Below the pieces are notes generated by a model. It saw only the letters and a program-made list of their open reading frames with translations, ran no database searches and was not told the origin of the DNA. DNA of 64,000 bases, taken from assembly GCF_003265705.1 (NCBI RefSeq), contig NW_020312849.1:1088824-1152823 (forward strand), written 5' to 3'. Position numbers and translations under genes: made by a program. This stretch comes from Callorhinus ursinus. Its lineage: Eukaryota; Chordata; Mammalia; Carnivora; Otariidae. Below are positions 36,005-48,400 of the stretch, in pieces (the stretch's first letter is position 1; each line of letters begins with the position of its first letter).

Positions 36005-36164
36005 AGCAAATTGGAGCTTTGGCAGATCAGCACATTGTCCATGTGGCATGTGGCGAGTCGCACAGCCTGGCCCTCAGTGACCGGGGCCAGCTGTTTTCTT
36101 GGGGTGCAGGGAGTGATGGTCAACTAGGACTCATGACTACTGAGGATTCGGTGGCAGTGCCCAG
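36005..36164 (+). CDS. HERC3: HERC3 exon: RCC1 blade 2-3
   Basis: The acceptor is TCTCTTTCAG ending at 36004 and the donor is AG|GTAAGA at 36165. The exon enters in phase 1 (last two bases of a Glu codon) and leaves in phase 2 (Arg codon AG|G). It encodes [12 protein letters not shown], the typical RCC1 blade motif, then [12 protein letters not shown] and EDSVAVPR. A tandem AG at 36005-36006 could act as an alternative acceptor and shift the frame by two bases; the upstream one agrees with the expected Glu-Gln-Ile-Gly. This is the first HERC3 exon I can find in the window. Confidence 0.95.
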
Positions 36165-39100
36165 GTAAGAATGACACAGACAGGAATCTGAGTTTTCAGA
36201 TGTCAGTTTTACAAATACTCTTTCCTGCTCTTGCTTTGTTAGAATCCTTGTTATAGTTCTGTTTTCTTTATTTAATTGCTGGTTTGTTTTTTTTGTTGTT
36301 TTTTTGTGTTTTCTTGGGGGGGTACCACTACTGTGCCTTAATACTTTATAGCATTTGTCACAAAAATTGTAATTATTTATAGACGTGTCTTTCTCCATTA
36401 AAAAATGTGAGTTGTTCAGGAATTGTACTTTATTTATTCTAGTAACTTAGTTGTTAGCATAGTGTTTGGAATTCAATAAATGTTTAAATAAAAGAAGCAT
36501 CTTTTCTCTTGCTGGACTTACTAACCTTTAACTTAAAATTGTAAGCCTAAATCAATTACTCAATTAAGGACTCTAAACTAGAATCAAAAGTTTGACCCAT
36601 TTTCTAATAATAGCCATTATGAGTGTTACGAACAGCTAAAATACCAAATATACAAAAGTTTTTTTCTTTTTTTTTTTTAAAGACTTTATTTATTTGACAG
36701 AGATACAGTGAGAGAGGGAACACAAGCAGGGGGAGTGGGAGAGGGAGGAGCAGGCTTCCCGCTGAGCAGGGAGCCCGACGCGGGGCTCTATCCCAGGACT
36801 CTGGGATCATGACCTGAGCTGAAGGCAGATGCCACCCAGGCAACCCCAAAAGTTTTTTTTTTTTTTTAAAGCTTTTATTTATTTATTTGAAAGAGAGAGA
36901 ATGAGAGATAGAGAGCACGAGAGGGAAGAGGGTCAGAGGGAGAAGCAGACTCCCTGTTGAGCAGGGAGCCCAACGCGGGACTCGATCCCGGGACTCCAGG
37001 ATCATGACCTGAGCCGAAGGCAGTCGCTTAACCAACTGAGCCACCCAGGCGCCCCCCAAAAGTTTTTTTTTTTTTTAACACAAAATACTAATACAGTGGT
37101 TTTGAGACTCTTAAACATTTATTTAATTTCTGAATCTTAGATGACTTAATAAAGTATCTAACAGATGCTTCAGCACTAAGTAAACATCCAAAATACTGAA
37201 GTTACTTCCACATGCTCTTCTTAGGGGGTGGAGTCTCAGTTTGTGGAGATTCTTGGTGATCAAAGAGGCCACTAGTTTATTTCCATCACTTAATTCCTGC
37301 CCTTTTATATTACAAACATAGAGCACACCCCTGCTGTTGTACTTGTCACGTTCACTGTAATTGTTTATTTAATAACTGTCAGACAAAGCTGGGAACTTTT
37401 GATGACATGAGACCTGGATTATTCATTTTTGCATCACCGTTGTTAAAGGTGTCCAGCACATTTATTGCTTATTACAAGGCTGTTTAATAAATGGCCTCTC
37501 CTCCCCTGCCCAATTATTGTCCCCTTTAAAGGACAAAATACTCTTCTTCCTCTTCCTTTTTTGCCCTTCTTAGATTTTTGTAACTTTAATCAAAAGCTGT
37601 TTTAAGGAAAAGAGGAACATGGAGGTAAGAGTGATTTGATTCATTTCCTGACTTAGAACAGGTAGTATTTTGGATTCATTTTTCCAAAAATCAGTTGAAT
37701 TTTGGGGAAGAGAGAGAGTGGCAATAAGAAAAAAGGGCACTGTATATATTTTAATGAAATTATGTGAATATTAAGGAAAAGATTCATAACGTCACTGACA
37801 AAAATATTTTACTTGTTGGGGCACCTGGGTGGCTCAGTTGTTAAGTGTCTGCCTTCGGCTCAGGTCATGATCCCGGGGTCCTGGGATCGAGCCCCACGTC
37901 GGGCTCCCTGCTCAGTGGGAAACCTGCTTCTCCTTCTCCCACTCCCCCTGCTTGTGTTCCCCCTCTCTCGCTGTGTCTCTCTCTGTCAAATAAATAAAAT
38001 CTTTAAAAAAAAAATTTTACTTGTTGATGACCAGAGACTCAAAGATTTTTAGTGGCATTTCATTTCTAAAAATGAAGTAACCTGTGTTATAGTAACACTT
38101 GAATTTTCATTAGTCATGTCTAAATTAAGGATGACTTCTGAGGCTTTGGTTTATGTATAATTTTATGTTAAAACTTAATTGAAGTTAATTTCTTAATCCA
38201 TACCCTAGTATTGTGGAAAGTAACATAGCTTTGAAGTCAAACAGCCCTCCCATTCTAATACTGGTACTATTATTAAATAGGTGAGTGACCTTGGGCAAAT
38301 TGTTTAACTTATCTAGGCCTCGATTTCTTAACTTAAAAATGGAGTTATGTATTGTGTACCTTTACGAAGTTACTGGGAGGAGAGAATGAGATGCTTAGGT
38401 AAAACACATTATATGCTGGCACTCTTTATATATCCCTCCTGTCCACCTCAAGCCTATCATTTCCCTATTGTTTCTTTGTTCTTTTGACCTGCTTCCTTTC
38501 TGTAACTGTGATTATGAAGATTGTGATAAGGGTAGCAGTTGACCCATAAAGGGAGAATCGTGGGGAATTTGAGTGGAAACTGGCCAGGAAAAAAAGGGCT
38601 GTTATTGCATAAAATTTCCGAAACGTTGATCCCCTAGGCAGTAATGCATTTTCCAATTTTAAAAAATAGTGGGGTTCTACAAACTATTGATACCTGTACA
38701 ACGTGAATGAATGTCCAGGGAATTATTCCGAGAGGCGGAAAAGCCAATCCCAAAAGGTTGCCTACTATATGATTTTATTTATGTAACATTCTTGAAATGA
38801 CAGAATTTTAGAAATAGAGGGTAGATTAGGGGCTGTCAGGGGTTAGGGATGGGGAGGGGAGCAGTGGTTATAAAAGTACAGCGTGAGGAATCCTTATGGT
38901 GTTCAAACTGCTCAGTATCTTGATGGTGGTGGATACACGAACCTACACAGGTGGTAAAATTAATACACAGAATTGAGTACAAATAAAACTGGGGAAGTAT
39001 GAATAAGATTTGTAGATTGTATTAATATTAGTATCCTGGTTATGATTTTATACGATAGTTTCACAAAATGTCACCACTGGGGGAAACTGGACAAAGTATA

Positions 39101-42100
39101 CAAGGGCTCTCTCTGTATTATTTCTTACACCTGCATGTAAATCTACAGTTACCTCAATAAAAAATAGTTGGGCTCTATTTGATACTAAATGCATATGTGA
39201 ACTCTGTTTTATAATCTTTTCATATCTGAGAAAATAAAACATTAACAAAGGTAATATCTGCTTGTCACTTGAAATAATCTCCTCCTCCCCCACTGGGCAT
39301 CTATGTTCCAAGATGCCCCTCTCCTGAGAGCGTGTCCATCTGACTCCTTGACTTAATGAAGAAGATCATGGCAACTTGCAAGCTGTTACAATAGAGAGCG
39401 GGAGATATTCCCAGGTGCCCAAATCTGTGGGGCAGCACGAAGCACCATTACATGGATTTCTTTTCTTTATTTTTTTTTACTACAACCCTGTGAAATAAGT
39501 ACTGTTCTTGTCCCTGTGTTTCACATGAACAAGCACAGGAGCAGGATTTGAAAAGTACTCTACGATCTTCCTCTTTACTATCCTAGGGAATTTAGGTTTT
39601 GTCCTTATTTTTTAAAAATTGTGGCAAAATACACCTCACATAAAATTTTGCGTCTTAACCATTTTTAAGTGTATAGCTCAGTAGTGTTAAGTATATTTAC
39701 ATAGTTGTGTAAACAATCTCCAGAAATTGCAGACATTTATCTTGCAAAAATTAGTCTTTATCCCTTAAATAACAGCTCCCCATTTTTTCTCTCCCAGCCA
39801 CTGGCAAGCAGCATCAGACTTGATTTGTATGAATATGACTACTCTGGATATCTTTCATAAGTGCATTCATAAAGTATTTGCCCCTTTGTTAATGGATTAT
39901 ATCACTTAGCATAATGTCCTTTAGTTTCATCCATACTGTAGCATATGCCAGAATTCCCATTCTTTTGAAGATCGATTTAATATTCCCTTATATGAATACA
40001 CCACATTTTGTTTTTCCATTCTGTTCCATCTGTTGATGGACACTTCAGTTGTTTCTACCTTTTGGGCATTGCGAATAATGCTATTCTGAACATGGGTGTA
40101 TGGATATCTCTTTGGGACCCTGCTTTCAGTTCTTTTAGCTATTCCTCCAGAAGTGAGATTGCTGGATCATTGCATTGCATTGCCCTCATTTTGAAAACCA
40201 AATAGACAGCAGAAGACAGATGCCTAGGGATCTGTCTTCTATAGTTTACTCCATTTCCCCCTCAAGATGGTAATTAACAGAGTGTTGCAATGGGTTTAAG
40301 TGCAGATGTATTTTTCATTTTGTTCTGTTTTGTTCTTAATAGTAACTGCCTAAGAGGTAGGAAGTTAGTGAAAGACCTAACAGAACTATATCATGTAAGA
40401 TTATGCATTTGATTTTAAAAAGTCTTTTAGGAAAGATGTTATTTATTACAACTGTTGGGAATATTTCTGATCACTGTGAATGCCTTCTTAAGAAGAAAGC
40501 CTTTTCTGTTTTAGGTTAATACAAAAGCTGAACCAGCAGACGATATTACAAGTTTCCTGTGGCAACTGGCATTGCTTGGCTCTTGCAGCTGGTAATATAA
40601 CATTGAAATGTATGCTAATGTTATGTTAATTTGAGAACTATTTCTCTTTGCATTTGTATATGATATCTAACTGGACACTTTTAACTCACTGGTTAGGGTC
40701 TATGCACTCCTGTTGGACAGTGGTGTTTCTGAGACAGTCTTTGTGCAGCTCATACGTTTTTCGGGGTGTAGACAGTGAAGAAGGCGGTCATCGCTCTCTC
40801 AGGGGAGGATGAGAAGGAGACAGGACTGAATCTCAGTGCTCTTGAACATACAGAAGATTGGTTTTTCTTAGCTATAGTCACTCTCAAGTGATATTCCATA
40901 TCAAGCTCCCAAATAAGTGAAAAGGAGGGAGTTAGGGAAACCTAAGTCAGCAAACAATACTATATTCTGTGTTAGAATAAATTTGAAGGGAAATCTGTAC
41001 CAACATGTTATGCTCAATGCTCTGTGAGATAGTCCAGGTGAAAGATGGACCTCCTGAGCCCTGGGTTTCATGATCTTGGTGTGTTTAGAACTAGTTCAGC
41101 TCCCTTAGTGGATCCAAGCCTGGTAATTGGCCTCTTCACAACTGAATTGACTTAAACATTTAATTTTTTCTTTTCTTTGTATAAATGTTAATAGCCTTTG
41201 AAGGGCAGTAAGACTCAGTTTACCTCTCTGTTGTAATGACAAGTGGGAGTTTTGGTTTTGGCAGTCTTCATAGCATGAAGTGTCTCTGCCCCTTGCGCTC
41301 AGGAGAGTTTGGTAGGTTGAGGGGGAGCAACTAACAAATGATCTTACTGGGCAACTGTATTGCTCTAATGAGGTTATTTTTGTGAAAGGTAATTTCAGTT
41401 ACCCTGTTTTTATTTCAGATGGTCAGTTCTTCACATGGGGAAAGAACAGCCATGGGCAGCTGGGCCTGGGGAAGGAGTTCCCCTCCCAAGCCAGCCCGCA
41501 GCGGGTGAGGTCCCTGGAGGGCATCCCCCTGGCTCAGGTGGCTGCAGGAGGAGCTCACAGCTTTGCCTTGTCTCTCTCAGGAGCAGTTTTTGGCTGGGGG
41601 ATGAATAATGCAGGGCAGCTAGGGCTCAGTGATGAAGAAGGTAAGTAAACTCTTTGTGTGTACCTCTTTAGTTCAAAAGCACTTTCATTTGTTTAACACA
41701 TGCTTCTTGAGAATCTGCTGTGTGCTGGCCCCATGTTAGGTTCTAAGGGTGCAGCAATGAACAAAACAGATAATACTGTTGACTTAGTGGAGACTGCATG
41801 CTGGTGGATGGAAGTACAGTATGTCAGATGGTTTGAGAGGAGAATTTCCTGTTTTATATAAGGTTTCCAGAGAGGGCCTTTTTGATAAGATGTTTGAGCA
41901 AAGCCCTGTAGGAGGTCAGGTGGGAAAAAGGGGACATGTAGCTATCTGGGCAAAGAATGTTTCAGTCAATGGGAACAGGATGTGTAGAGTCTCTAATGTG
42001 GGAAGATAGGTGGTGTAGTCTAGAGTGGAATGAGCGAGAGGAAGAGCAGCAGGGCTGGAGGTCAGAGAGGTAGTATAGGCCCGATGATGCAGGGCCATGG

Positions 42101-42358
42101 AAGGCAAAGGAGAGAGTTCAGCTTCACTCACTGAAAGGGGAAGACACTGAATGTTTGGAGGAGAAAAGTGATCCAATTTAAGTTTGGCTAGCGCAGACCC
42201 CAGGGAGGCTGGAAGACCAGTTTGGAGGCAGTGGGAATAAAGTCGGATTTGAATATACTGTGAACGTGGGGCCAGTTGGTTTTGCTCATTGTTGGGTGTG
42301 TGCTTGAAATAAAGAGAGGAAAAGTGGAAGGATGAAGCTGCCATTTATGGACTGAGGG

Positions 42359-42410
<52 letters not shown>

Positions 42411-45400
42411 GGGGTGGTGAGTGGACAGAGTTGGGGAATGTGGGGAAACCATGAGTTAGGTTTTAGATGTATTCAAAATGAGATGTCTATTAGATATTCA
42501 AGTGGATGTATAGGCAGGAAGCTGAATATGTGAGTCAGGGATCCAGGGGGACCCAAAATTCATCCTAAAATAGTTGTGTATATTTCATCTCAAAGACAAA
42601 TGGTAGTGACATTCTGATTTTTCTCTTATTTTAGATCGAGAGTCTCCTTGCCACGTGAAACTCTTACGAACACAAAAAGTCGTCTATATTAGTTGTGGAG
42701 AAGAACACACAGCAGTCCTCACAAAGGTAAGGGACTCAGTGTTTTGGTTTCTTCTGTGATGCTTTGGTTTTGGGTATGGCACAGATGATGATTATTACTT
42801 GATTCGTTTTGATAGTATCTTTTAGACTAGTGATGGTGTTTAAAAATAGTTCAGTATAAATAACCTTAAAATATAGTATATAGCAACATTCTGTGTTCCT
42901 TTAAAACAATTTAAATATGTGAAAAATACAGAGCAATGTACTTGATGTCTTAAAATTATCAACCTATTTTTTCTAAAACCATCACATGCAGAGAGAATGA
43001 AAATGTATTTTTATGTTGAACAAATACTGTTATAGATTCACTTCAATAAAATGCCTTAGCATTTGTTCAAGTACAGTTGTTAAAAAAGTAGCTAACTTAC
43101 CAAGGAGTTTGTGGAGCATTTAATTTCTTAGATATGAACGATTGTGCAAAATCATTTCATTTCACCTATCTCTGTTTCTCCTTATTTTGTTTTGCTTCCT
43201 AGCACATCATTGTACTTCTAAACAACTTTCAAAATTTACAGATGGCACATGGTCCCTTGAGCAGTGCTATCTTTGTTCCATAAAGATGTAGTCTTAATTT
43301 CTTTTTTTTTAAATTATTTTTCTACTTAATGAACATTCCAAAGGAGGCATTTTGGTGAAGGATCGTGTTCTTGTACAGACTAGTGTGATATGAATCTTGT
43401 GTACAGAGGCTTTTTGAGGAGTATACTCAAACTCAGAGATACAATGCAGTCATGTCATGTTTGTCCCTTGTTAGAGTGGAGGTGTGTTTACCTTTGGTGC
43501 GGGTTCCTGTGGGCAACTTGGACATGATTCCATGAATGATGAGGTTAATCCAAGAAGAGTTCTGGAGCTGATGGGCAGTGAAGTAACTCAGATTGCTTGT
43601 GGCAGGTGAGTGCCCTGAAGAGCTTCTTAGTGTCTGTTGAGACCTTGAAATGAATCTTGTCTTTGTAATGACAGAGCATGTGGTTGGATCTAATCACTAA
43701 CATTTTTTTTTTAAAGATTTTATTTATCTAAAAAGAGAGGGAGAGAATGAGCAGGCGGAGAGGCAGAGGGAGAAGCAGACTTCCCGCTGAGCACGGAGCC
43801 CCGACGTAGGGCTCAATCCCAGGACCCCCCGGGATCACGACCTAGGCTGAAGGCAGACGCTTAACTGCCTGAAGCCACCTGGGCGCCCTTCTAACCACCA
43901 GCATTTTAAGAGGTCTTAACTGCGTACACAGCCACAGTGAAAGTTTGGAGAAAGTTCGATCTGAGTAAAGTGTGTCAAGGACGGGTTTTAGATGAGTGTA
44001 GCAAGATGGGGACATGAGACTTCTTTTGGGATAAAGACTAGCAGGGAGGAAGACATGAAGAAAGGAAAGTGAGAGAGCCTCAAAGAACTTCTTGGAAATT
44101 TTGCCTGGTCTACCCTGCTTCTTCCCTGTCATCTCAAAGGCCTAATGCAGCAGGCCATTCAGCCTTTTTCTCATCTTGCCACCTTCCTCCTTGCCTAGAG
44201 TTTCAGAGATTACAGAGAGCCAGCCACTGCAAAAACAGTCACAAGTCAATGTAGGGTGGGATTTCTAGGGGGCACCCGTAGGCATTGCTGTGCTCACGTG
44301 TGGGGGTTAAAAGTCAGTCTGAATGTACCCTAGTGGTAGAAACTGTGCTGATAAGTGAATTTATTTTTCCCCAGACAACACACCCTAGCCTTCGTGCCTT
44401 CTTCTGGACTCATCTATGCATTTGGTTGTGGAGCAAGAGGTCAATTAGGAACGGGACACACTTGTAACGTTAAATGCCCATCCCCTGTGAAAGGTTACTG
44501 GGCCGCTCATAGTGGCCAGCTTTCAGCCAGAGCCGGTAAGAGTGATTTTCATTGGAATGTAATGGTATTTTAAATGATAACAAAAAATTGTTTATAGAAC
44601 ATATGTCTGTATTTTACCTTGGAGTCTTTTGGAGGAAATGAGTATGAGATCTTTTCTTTTAACATTGATCATCAATTATTTGAGTAGTTACTATGCATGA
44701 GGTTCTATAATTGAGATCCTAGAGATCTCCATTGAGGTTAAGCAAAAAAAATGTTATTTTGGCCCTAAGGACCTTGGTAGTGGTGTATAAATTTTATTTA
44801 TTATTATTGCTGATAAAGAAAGTTAATGTTTATTGAATACTTAACCAAGCTCCATTACTTATGCTAAGCATTGAAAACAACCTTAAGAATTAGTGGTTAT
44901 TATTTCATGTTGGAGATGAGGAAGTTGAGTCTTAAGGAGGTTAAGTAACTCATCCAACACCACATAGATTCTGGGGGCAGGAATTAAACCCAGCTCTTCC
45001 TCATTCTAGAACCTGTGTGCTTAATGCTTGTGCTGTTACTTTCCTTTTGCTTTTGCTATTCTGGTCATAACATGACATGATTTCTTTTTATGCCATTTTT
45101 TCTTCTCTTAAAAAATAGTGAAATAGCACATTGTCCATTTCATTGGAAATCAAAATAAGGCAGTCACTCAGTATGAATGACTTGAAATAATAAATCTAGT
45201 GTCTGACAAGAAGCTTGGAGAGTCATTAAAAAGAAGTGTGATTTATTTATTTATTTTAAGATTTTATTTATTCATTTGACAGAGAGAGACACAGCGAGAG
45301 AGGGAACACAAGCAGGGGGAGTGGGAGAGGGAGAAGCAGGCTCGACGTGGGGCTCGATCCCAGGACCCTGGGATCATGACCTGAGCCGAAGGCAGACACT

Positions 45401-48400
45401 TAACGACTGAGCCACCCAGGTGCCCCCAAAAAGAAGTGTGATTTAATAATAACTTGATTTTGAAGACTATAAAGTGACTTATGGCTTAATTAGGATTTTT
45501 TTAAGCAATAACTACCATAAGTTTCCTACTGGATTGTAAGAAACTTAAGTGCAGGGACTGAGTCTTCTTTGTAAATCTGGCATACAGCACAAGGCCTGGC
45601 ACAGACTTCTCAGTCAAGAAAGAGTTATAGAAAGAATATATGAGCCTCTAAAAATGCAGTGGAACTTGAAATATAAAATAAATAAGATTTGGTTTTGATG
45701 ATGTTCCTAAAAGTGAAAGAATGGCTAGGTGTCCTCTTCTCTGTCATTTGTGAATTTCTTTTACACCAAGGCATTGTAGACATGCCATGAATGCATGTGT
45801 TGAAGAAATAAAGCAATTTCATAAACTTAAGTGTTGTATAGTTTAATTTGAAATCATAAATTTTTGAAGTTTAATTAGAACCTGACTTGTGTGATCATAA
45901 ATTTGTGTTTGGATGTTTGCCAAAATGATTTTATAACGTAAATAGGTAAATTTCAATTCATTATGTAAATGCTGTGGTTTTAGGACCCTTCATGGGAATG
46001 TGGGAGCACAGAGGAAGGCATCAAGGAGTATTCCGGTTAGAGGAAGTTTGAGCTGTGTCTTAAAGGCTGATTTGGAGTTAGCCAGGTAGAGGACTATGAG
46101 GGAGTGGGCAGTGGTGAGTACCACAGAATCACACAATTTGCAGGAGCACCGTGGCAACTGTGCTCTAGGAGGCACCATTGTGGAAAGCACAGTGTGCAGT
46201 GGGGGTGGTGGAAGGAAAAGATACAGAGATAGGGGAGAGTGCGGTATATTAGGAATGAAAACAATATGGTGGTATCGGAGGGTCACCGTGGAATCAGTGT
46301 GATGGAAGATAAAGCAGGGAGTAGGAAATGGAGGGCCTTCTATGACAAGCTTCATCCTGAAGGGGCTAAAGAACACCACACTCAGATGTTCAGTTATTTC
46401 TTAGACATGTTACTGTTGATATTAGTGACTGTTTTAAATTTCACATTAGTGGCTGGAAAGATTAGAATGAAGAATGGAAACGTCAGGATTAGCTTGCGGT
46501 TGGGGAAGGGATGGGGTAGAGTTGGAGGGGAGGATACCATTTTGTATCCATTTATTTTTAATTGAAGTACAAACAGTTTTGGGGCAGAGAGCGAGGAAGA
46601 AGGTTTCTTCTCTGACATAAATGAAATGGATAGGAAACCAGTCTGAGTCATATTTGGGAATATTAGAAAAGGGGATCAAGGAAAAAATTTAACTACTGAA
46701 AAATATGCTCTTGAAAATTTTTTTGACAGATCGCTTTAAATATCATATTGTTAAGCAGATATTCTCTGGAGGAGACCAAACTTTTGTACTTTGCTCCAAA
46801 TATGAGGTAAACAATTCTTCCAACTATTATTTTGGGGGTGGAATAATGGTGAACCAGTATTTATTTTAATAAATAATTACATGAGAGCAGTATTACTCTG
46901 TTTCTACCAATTTTATCTTATCAAGGTAAGCCAACTTGACGTGGAAGACGTTCTCTCCATTTTGCTTCCTTGAAGTGCCAATAACTTTCCTGGTATTTTA
47001 ATCATAGAGTTCTAATTTATAATTTAAAATTATTTGTTTATGTCTACATTTGTTCCAAAAGATATTTAAGGAGGCCTAGAGAATTTGTACTTAGTTTGGC
47101 ATTATTTGACTTTCTCTTTCTTCCCCATTAGGTAGCAACAAATACTAGGTACTTGAGAATTTAGTGGGTTTGATATGATTGAGTATATGGTAAATATAAA
47201 AGAGATGATGTAATTTTCAGATTACCTTTATTATTTATCATCTGCTCATAGCACCACACTAAAATTTCACATTGTCTCCTGTGTCACCGTAGTAAGTCAG
47301 GAAGAATGCCGTTCTGGTATCTTTCAGGGTTGAAGGTAGAGGAGACTGTGGTCCAGGTAATCTGTGACAGAGCTGTAGTCCCTCCCCTCCTCCTGGACAA
47401 GGGAAATGATTCTGAAACTTGTGACACAGATTTGTTTTCTGCCCTCCATTCCCTTCCTGGCTTTTGTGCTTCCTCTCCCTGCCCCCTGCCCCCCACCCAC
47501 CCGCTTTTATTCAACCAGCATATAGGGAGGACCAACTGTATGTGGTGCCTAGATCCTTATCCTCTCTGGAAGAGCAGGGAAAGGCTGTTTGTGATGATAG
47601 AGGAATCAGAACTGATTGGGAAGAAAATAGGAACTGTGGAGACAAGGGGCCCCTTTGAGTCCTGGAAATTCTCCCCATTCATCCGATACTCTGCCATCTT
47701 TAAATACACAATGTTCTTGCCTTCTAGTCAATATAATTACGTGATTTGGTAGAAGAGGTTGTACTGGAGCCCGAGGCTGCAGGTTGGACAGTGGAAACTG
47801 ACAACTAGATATTTTCCAGGTCAGGAGCCTGGAGAAAGTTCTGTTTAGTGCTGCCATCTGGGGTGATTTGGAACTGCTGCTTTAGACCTATTTTAGGCCC
47901 AGCTTCAGTGTTTCACAGAGAAATCTTGAGGAAGACCGAGATTATTTTTCGTTTCTTCAAAATGCCAGTGAAATGAAACATGAAAAGCCCCGAATCTCTG
48001 CAGGATGGTAACTTTGTCCAAAGTAGAGTTTGAAGTATTCATTTCCCTAAGAAATTGACTTGAATAATATTATCCAATTTTAATTTTCCTATGAAAGCCA
48101 ATATGGTATCTGATCTAAGTGGTTGGATTTAAAATTATTGTAATTAGCACTGTTGGGACTGGAAAACAAAACATTGATGAAAAGGATATAAAATAATGTC
48201 ATATTAGAGAAATAGGGCAGTTAAAGGTTAAACAACTGGTAAGAGTGGTATGCATTAAAAATGTAAGATAACAAGAAAAAATAGACTATCACTTTGCTCT
48301 TTCTTTTTAAAACTGAAATAAATGAAGGCTGTACACATTTACTTACACTGTTAAGCAGAGATATTTGTTTAGACACAGAGACTGATCAAATCATGTGTTT

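Noticed and set aside
41916..42344. 142-codon minus-strand ORF
   Set aside because: It lies antisense in an ancient LINE-like stretch of a HERC3 intron and has no motif. Low-complexity Ser/Leu content.
47306..47752. 148-codon + strand ORF in a HERC3 intron
   Set aside because: No recognisable domain, no splice signals in a HERC3-compatible phase and no support beyond length.
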